A stretch of 64,000 bases of DNA from Henriciella marina (GTDB lineage: Bacteria > Pseudomonadota > Alphaproteobacteria > Caulobacterales > Hyphomonadaceae), in contig NZ_JAPWGW010000001.1 in NCBI RefSeq assembly GCF_027213945.1, positions 62,001 through 126,000 on the forward strand. The letters run 5' to 3'. Positions 60,095 through 64,000 of this stretch are shown here, piece after piece. Position numbers and translations under genes: made by a program. The notes under the pieces are model-generated. The model did not search any database and was not told the DNA's origin. It saw only the letters and a list, made by a program, of their open reading frames with translations. Position 1 is the first letter of the stretch; every line of letters begins with the position of its first letter.

Positions 60095-60949
60095 TCAGCT
60101 TTTCTCAGCCTCAAGAATGGCGGTGAGGCCTTCGCGATAGGTCGGGAATTGTGGTCGCCAGCCGGTTGCGGCTTTCAGCTTGGCGTTCGGCACACGCTTG
60201 CATTCGGCATAGAAGCTGCGGGCCATGGCGCTGGCATTGGCCTCGTCCAGCGTGACGTGTTCTGGCCGGTCCATGCCAATCAGGTCGGCGGCGAAGTCCA
60301 TGACGGTTTCGGGCGGCGCAGGTTCATCGTCACAGAGATTGAAGACGCCAGAGAGGTGCGGGCGTTCGATCAGGGCCATGAGGCCGCTTGCAAGATCCTC
60401 CACATGGATACGTGAAAAGACCTGGCCGGGTTTCACCATCTGCTCGTCCTTGCCTGAGCGCAGTCGGTCTATCGGGGAGCGGCCCGGCCCGTAGATGCCC
60501 GGCAGGCGAACGAGGCGCGCATCAGGGCGCACGCTAAGCCACTGGCCCTCTGCAAGCTCTCGTCGCTCGCCGCGCTTTGAGCCGGGATTGGCGGGGAGCC
60601 ATTCAAAGGCCCAGCCGCCATCAAGATCACCATAGACGCCGGTGGTAGAGAGATAGGTCACGGAGGCGGCGCTAGCGGCGTGCGCGCCGGCGAGATCAAA
60701 GCCGGGACATCCCTCGTCACCGGGCGGGGTGGAGATGAGGAGGTGCGCATCCTTTGCCGCAACCTCGATGGCGTCGGCGTCATCGGTCATGACTGGTTCT
60801 ATGCCGTCCTTGCGCAGAGCCTCCGCCTTGTCGGCGCTGCGGGCCGTGCCAAGGACCGTCCAGCCGCCTTCAGCCTTGCAGATCCCTGCCAGTTCGCGCG
60901 CTGAATAGCCCGGCCCGATCAGGAATAGCTTGCGTGAAACAACTGTCAT
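60095..60949 (-). CDS. NAD(P)-binding epimerase-like protein (YeeZ-like)
   Basis: 284-aa Rossmann protein from ATG 60949. Nucleotide loop LFLIGPGYSARELA near 9, SADKAEALRKDGIEPV near 38, YLSTTGVYGDLDGGW near 99 (catalytic Thr/Tyr of extended SDRs) and VFSRIHVEDLASGLMALIE near 179. It resembles YeeZ and other nucleoside-diphosphate-sugar epimerase-like proteins of unknown substrate. Divergent from the TPR gene. Confidence 0.82.
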   Translation of the reverse strand: MTVVSRKLFLIGPGYSARELAGICKAEGGWTVLGTARSADKAEALRKDGIEPVMTDDADAIEVAAKDAHLLISTPPGDEGCPGFDLAGAHAASAASVTYLSTTGVYGDLDGGWAFEWLPANPGSKRGERRELAEGQWLSVRPDARLVRLPGIYGPGRSPIDRLRSGKDEQMVKPGQVFSRIHVEDLASGLMALIERPHLSGVFNLCDDEPAPPETVMDFAADLIGMDRPEHVTLDEANASAMARSFYAECKRVPNAKLKAATGWRPQFPTYREGLTAILEAEKS

Positions 60950-61014
60950 TTGCGGCCTGTCTTCCTGCCCATTACTCAAGAGCCTCAGATTAGAGTTCGG
61001 GGACCAGATTCCAA

Positions 61015-61671
61015 TTGTCAGCCTTCATTGCCCTCCTCATCGCCGCGCTTCCGATGGCGCAAACATCGACTGCAGACATTTTCCGCGCTGAGCGCGAGCG
61101 CCTGAATGACTGTCTCGCGCTGGCTGACGACAGGCCGGAAGCCGCGCTGGAAGAAAGCCTTGCCTGGATCGGCGAGGGCGCGCGCCCGGCGGCGCGTTAT
61201 TGCAACGCCATGGCGCTATTGGGATTGGGCGAGTTTCGCGATGCGGCGGCCCGGCTTGAAGAGCTGGCCAATGCGCCGGACGCAGGCGGCCTGGGTGACC
61301 GGGCGGTGTATCTCGCCCAATCCGGCAATGCCTGGCTGATCGCTGGTTATCCGGATGCCGCCATTGTGGCGCTGACCAATTCGCTGAAGATCGAACCGCA
61401 GGATCCCGGCGTGCTGACCGACAGGGCGGCCGCCTATCTTGGCACGGACCAGTACGAGTTGGCGCAGGCAGACCTCGACGAGGCGCTGGCGCTGGTGCCG
61501 AACTCGGTTGATGCGCTACAGATGCGCGCGCAGCTCTTCCTTGAGAATGGCGATTACGATGCGGCAGAGGCCGACATCAATCGCGCGCTTTTGCTGGACC
61601 GGGAGAATATCAACACGCTGGTCCTTCGGGGCGATATTCGCGAAGCCAGACGCCTCGCCGCTGAAGGTTAG
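61015..61671 (+). CDS. Exported TPR protein
   Basis: 218 aa from a TTG at 61015 (no earlier ATG gives a better start). A signal peptide (AFIALLIAALPMAQTS) is followed by about four tetratricopeptide units (for example NAWLIAGYPDAAIVALTNSLK near 106, YLGTDQYELAQADLDEALAL near 141 and LENGDYDAAEADINRALLLD near 175). It is 8 bases before the TonB-like gene, so the two are probably co-expressed. Partner unknown. Confidence 0.82.
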   Translation: MSAFIALLIAALPMAQTSTADIFRAERERLNDCLALADDRPEAALEESLAWIGEGARPAARYCNAMALLGLGEFRDAAARLEELANAPDAGGLGDRAVYLAQSGNAWLIAGYPDAAIVALTNSLKIEPQDPGVLTDRAAAYLGTDQYELAQADLDEALALVPNSVDALQMRAQLFLENGDYDAAEADINRALLLDRENINTLVLRGDIREARRLAAEG

Positions 61672-61679
61672 GTGGCGGC

Positions 61680-62384
61680 GTGGGGGCCTTGCCGTCAGAA
61701 CTGGTGAGGCGCAGCTGGCCAGTGTTGGCATCGGTGGGCGTCAATGCGGCGCTGATTGCGGTGCTGTTCAGCTTTCCGACCGAGACATTTGAAGGCGATG
61801 AGGGCGCGCCGGACTTCATTCCGGTTGAGCTGGTCGAGCTGCCGCCTGAGCTGGCTGAAGCTGAGCCAGAGCCCGCGCCAGACGCCCCGGCGGCCGTTGA
61901 AGCCGGAGAGCCGGTGCCCCCTGCCCCGAGCGCTGCGCCCTTGCCGCAAACGGCGCCGCGCACCGCGGTCCAGTCCCCGGTCATCGCGCGGGCCGATGAG
62001 GCGGTCGAGGCCGATGCCATGACAGGGACAGGAGCGAGCGATGCGCCGGAAGTGGACCTTCCGGTTTTCGCGCCGCCAGCCGCACGTGCAGAAACCGCGC
62101 TGCAGGCGCTTGCCTGCGCGCGGCTGGGACGGGAGAGACCAGCCTGGTGTGACGAGGTGGCAGTTGGTGATGTCATCGAAGTGGCGGCGCGTCCGGGTTT
62201 TGCCGGGACGCCGCAGATTGCGCAGAAGGAATGGGCCTCGCTGGATGTGCCGGTGCGCCAGAAATGGTGCCCGGAAGCCGACGGCGTCATCAAGGATGTG
62301 GTGGTCGAAAATGACAGCCCGTTCCTGCAGGGCGCTGCGGCTATGGCCGGGTCGCTGGCCTCAAGCGCGGCAGACAGCTGTTAG
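61680..62384 (+). CDS. TonB-like single-pass protein
   Basis: 234 aa, GTG start at 61680. One N-terminal membrane helix (WPVLASVGVNAALIAVLFS, about 13-31), then a Pro/Glu/Ala-rich rod (VELPPELAEAEPEPAPDAPA near 48) like TonB periplasmic spacers, and a C-terminal globular part with five Cys (ACARLGRERPAWCDEVAVG near 141; QKWCPEADGVIKDV near 192). The C-terminal end does not show the TonB YP motif, so it may not be a receptor-energising TonB. Terminal SSAADSC. Confidence 0.7.
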   Translation: MGALPSELVRRSWPVLASVGVNAALIAVLFSFPTETFEGDEGAPDFIPVELVELPPELAEAEPEPAPDAPAAVEAGEPVPPAPSAAPLPQTAPRTAVQSPVIARADEAVEADAMTGTGASDAPEVDLPVFAPPAARAETALQALACARLGRERPAWCDEVAVGDVIEVAARPGFAGTPQIAQKEWASLDVPVRQKWCPEADGVIKDVVVENDSPFLQGAAAMAGSLASSAADSC

Positions 62385-62390
62385 GCCGCC

Positions 62391-63089
62391 CTAAAGAACG
62401 CAGTTCGCCAACCCGTCATTGGCCACCACGCGCAGGCGTGACTGCAGCGTGCCCGCGCGGCCGCTGACATAGTTGCCGGGAGGGTCGACGCGCCATTCAT
62501 GCGGGTTGGGCAGGACGGCGGCCAGAAGCGCGGCTTCGCGCTCTGTCAGCTCGCTCGCATGCTTGCCGAAGCGCACCCGGGCGGCAGCTTCCGCGCCGAA
62601 GATGCCATCGCCCCACTCGATCGTGTTGAGGTATTGCTCCATCACGCGGCGCTTGCCCCAGATGCCGTCGATGAAGATGGCAAACCAGGCTTCGCCGCCC
62701 TTGCGGACAAAGCCGCCGCCATTCCAGAAGAAGGTGTTCTTGGCCGTCTGCTGGGTGATGGTGGAGGCGCCGCGCTGTGAGCGGCCCTGACGGCGCTCTT
62801 CCAGGGCCTGACCGACGGCTTCGAAGTCGATCCCGTCATGCTCACAGAAGCGGGCATCCTCGGCGGCGATGACGGCATAGACGAGGTTGGGCGAAATCTC
62901 TTCAAGCGGGACGATGACGCGCCGGAAGTCCTCACCCTCGACGATGCGCTGGCCCATCAGGATGGTGCCGGGCACCGGCGCCCATTTCAGCGCGAGCGTA
63001 TAGAGGTGCACCAACACGAAAACGGCGGCGAGGATTTTGAGGATGCGCAGGGTCCATGTCAGGATCGGGCCGCGAGAGGATTGGCTCAT
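62391..63089 (-). CDS. mtgA: Monofunctional peptidoglycan transglycosylase MtgA
   Basis: GT51 glycosyltransferase, 232 aa, that polymerises lipid II. Start chosen at ATG 63089, which overlaps the queG stop by 4 bases (ATGA); ATG 63107 would add six residues. One membrane helix ([19 protein letters not shown], about 17-35). Catalytic motifs: [14 protein letters not shown] near 76, [13 protein letters not shown] near 105 and [21 protein letters not shown] (about 145-165, given by position). Normal length. Confidence 0.92.
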   Translation of the reverse strand: MSQSSRGPILTWTLRILKILAAVFVLVHLYTLALKWAPVPGTILMGQRIVEGEDFRRVIVPLEEISPNLVYAVIAAEDARFCEHDGIDFEAVGQALEERRQGRSQRGASTITQQTAKNTFFWNGGGFVRKGGEAWFAIFIDGIWGKRRVMEQYLNTIEWGDGIFGAEAAARVRFGKHASELTEREAALLAAVLPNPHEWRVDPPGNYVSGRAGTLQSRLRVVANDGLANCVL

Positions 63090-64000
63090 GCCGGTGTCTT
63101 TTGCCATTCGGCGCTCACTTCCTCATCCGTCTCTGTTGCTTCGCGCGCGGCCTTTTCCGCTGCAAAGCGGGCGGTATCAAGGCAGGCGAGCGCCCACACT
63201 GCTGCGCCGCGCACGATCGCCGCTTCGTCATCAAGGTGCGGGATGACGGAGGTCTCTACCAGCGAGGCGTCGCCGCTATTTGCGATAGCTATAAGGACGT
63301 TGCGGAGCATACGGTTCCGCCCGATGCGCTTGATCGGTGAGCCAGAGAACACCTCTCGGAAGGCTGCATCGTCGAGCGCGGCGAGGTCTGAAAGCTCTGG
63401 CAGCTTGAGTTCGGGCCGGGCCCAGAGCTTGTGTTCAGCCGAACGGCTGGCGAACTTGTTCCACGGGCAGATGGCGAGGCAGTCATCGCAGCCATAGATC
63501 CGGTTGCCCATCGCCGCGCGAAACTCGACCGGGATGTGGCCTGCATTCTCAATGGTGAGGTAGGAGATGCAGCGGCGCGCATCGAGCTGGTAAGGCGCTG
63601 TGATTGCCTGCGTCGGGCAGATATCGATACAGGAGGTGCAGGAGCCGCAATGATCGGCTTCCGGGGCGTCTGGCGTCAGCTCCGCGTCCGTCAGGATGGA
63701 GCCCAGGAACAGCCAGTTGCCGAACTCGCGGCTGAGGAGGTTGGTGTGCTTGCCCTGCCAGCCAAGACCGGCGCGGGCGGCCAGCGGCTTTTCCATCAGG
63801 GGCGCGGTGTCGACGAAGACTTTCACTCCGGCGCCAGCTTTTTCGACAAAGGCGCGGGCAAGCTGTTTCAGGCGTTTCTTGATGAGGTCGTGATAGTCGC
63901 CGCCGCGTGCATAGACGGAGATGTTGCCGTGGGAGGTCTGCTTCAGCGCCTCAATCGGGTCGGTTTCCGGGCCGTAATTGACCGAGAGCATGATGGCTGA
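63086..64000 (-). CDS. queG: Epoxyqueuosine reductase QueG (5' end beyond the window)
   Basis: Cobalamin- and iron-sulfur-dependent reductase that finishes queuosine in tRNA. 304 residues are visible; the frame is open at the right edge so about 70 N-terminal residues are missing. Two 4Fe-4S motifs: [13 protein letters not shown] and [49 protein letters not shown] and the C-terminal HEAT-like repeat ([17 protein letters not shown]) are family marks. It needs B12, like MetH, and so depends on the btu system. Confidence 0.94.
   Translation of the reverse strand, partial: SAIMLSVNYGPETDPIEALKQTSHGNISVYARGGDYHDLIKKRLKQLARAFVEKAGAGVKVFVDTAPLMEKPLAARAGLGWQGKHTNLLSREFGNWLFLGSILTDAELTPDAPEADHCGSCTSCIDICPTQAITAPYQLDARRCISYLTIENAGHIPVEFRAAMGNRIYGCDDCLAICPWNKFASRSAEHKLWARPELKLPELSDLAALDDAAFREVFSGSPIKRIGRNRMLRNVLIAIANSGDASLVETSVIPHLDDEAAIVRGAAVWALACLDTARFAAEKAAREATETDEEVSAEWQKTPA

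Noticed and set aside
1-64000. tRNA genes, rRNA, CRISPR arrays, IS elements or prophage
   Set aside because: I looked through each gap between genes and found no cloverleaf, spaced repeat array, transposase or phage gene; a covariance search would be needed to exclude a weak tRNA.

Overview
This window looks like chromosomal DNA of a GC-rich, marine or halotolerant alphaproteobacterium. The reasons are a complete EctR/ectABC/aspartokinase ectoine operon, two exact GGAAC-N17-CGTT sites of the kind used by the alphaproteobacterial stress sigma factor EcfG, an outer-membrane lipid (Mla) gene pair and dense head-to-tail operons with 1-4 base overlaps. A Hyphomonadaceae-like host is my guess; I could not test it. 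I see no phage, IS element, CRISPR array, rRNA or tRNA. Most of the window reads as core or stable accessory genome.

Layout. 74-4627 (-): a large autotransporter-like surface protein. 4768-9535 (+): a cobalamin riboswitch with a downstream terminator, then a B12 uptake operon (btuB-btuF-btuC-btuD). 9542-11332: a fatty acid desaturase divergent from a PaaX-type regulator. 11336-13771 (-): a secreted zinc metalloprotease. 13877-19497 (+): an SDR, an atypical Nramp-fold transporter and a fused 5-oxoprolinase/hydantoinase.

19686-31916 (+) is the most striking region, with 16 tightly packed genes: a periplasmic molybdenum hydroxylase (iorAB type), flavocytochrome c (fccAB), soxX-soxY-soxZ-soxA, a ModE-like DNA-binding protein, an XdhC-MocA fusion and a molybdenum cofactor set (moaA, D, E, B, C and moeA). 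It reads as one transcription unit joining a Mo enzyme, its cofactor supply and a sulfur-oxidising electron chain. SoxB and SoxCD are absent from it, and SoxY has a non-canonical C-terminal carrier tail.

32593-40004: ectR divergent from ectA-ectB-ectC-ask, followed by an MFS and an SSS transporter (osmoprotection). 40081-46276: formaldehyde detoxification (fghA, frmA), a GST, a SOUL protein, a glyoxalase-fold protein, and two lipoprotein genes with EcfG-type promoters. 46353-47772 (-): mlaA-mlaC. 47931-54964 (+): an ArsR-methyltransferase fusion regulator with a perfect operator-like palindrome, metF, and a cobalamin-dependent methionine synthase split into two genes with two unrelated small genes between the halves. 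This B12-dependent enzyme fits with the B12 uptake operon at the other end of the window.

55057-58386: a sulfotransferase; a Tat-exported beta carbonic anhydrase preceded by an Arg-rich small ORF and a hairpin/U-tract; and a divergent OxyR-like regulator that lacks the redox cysteines but has an exact OxyR-type motif against its start codon. 58607-64000: a lipoprotein, YghU-type GST, NAD-binding epimerase-like protein, TPR protein, TonB-like protein, mtgA and a partial queG running off the right edge.
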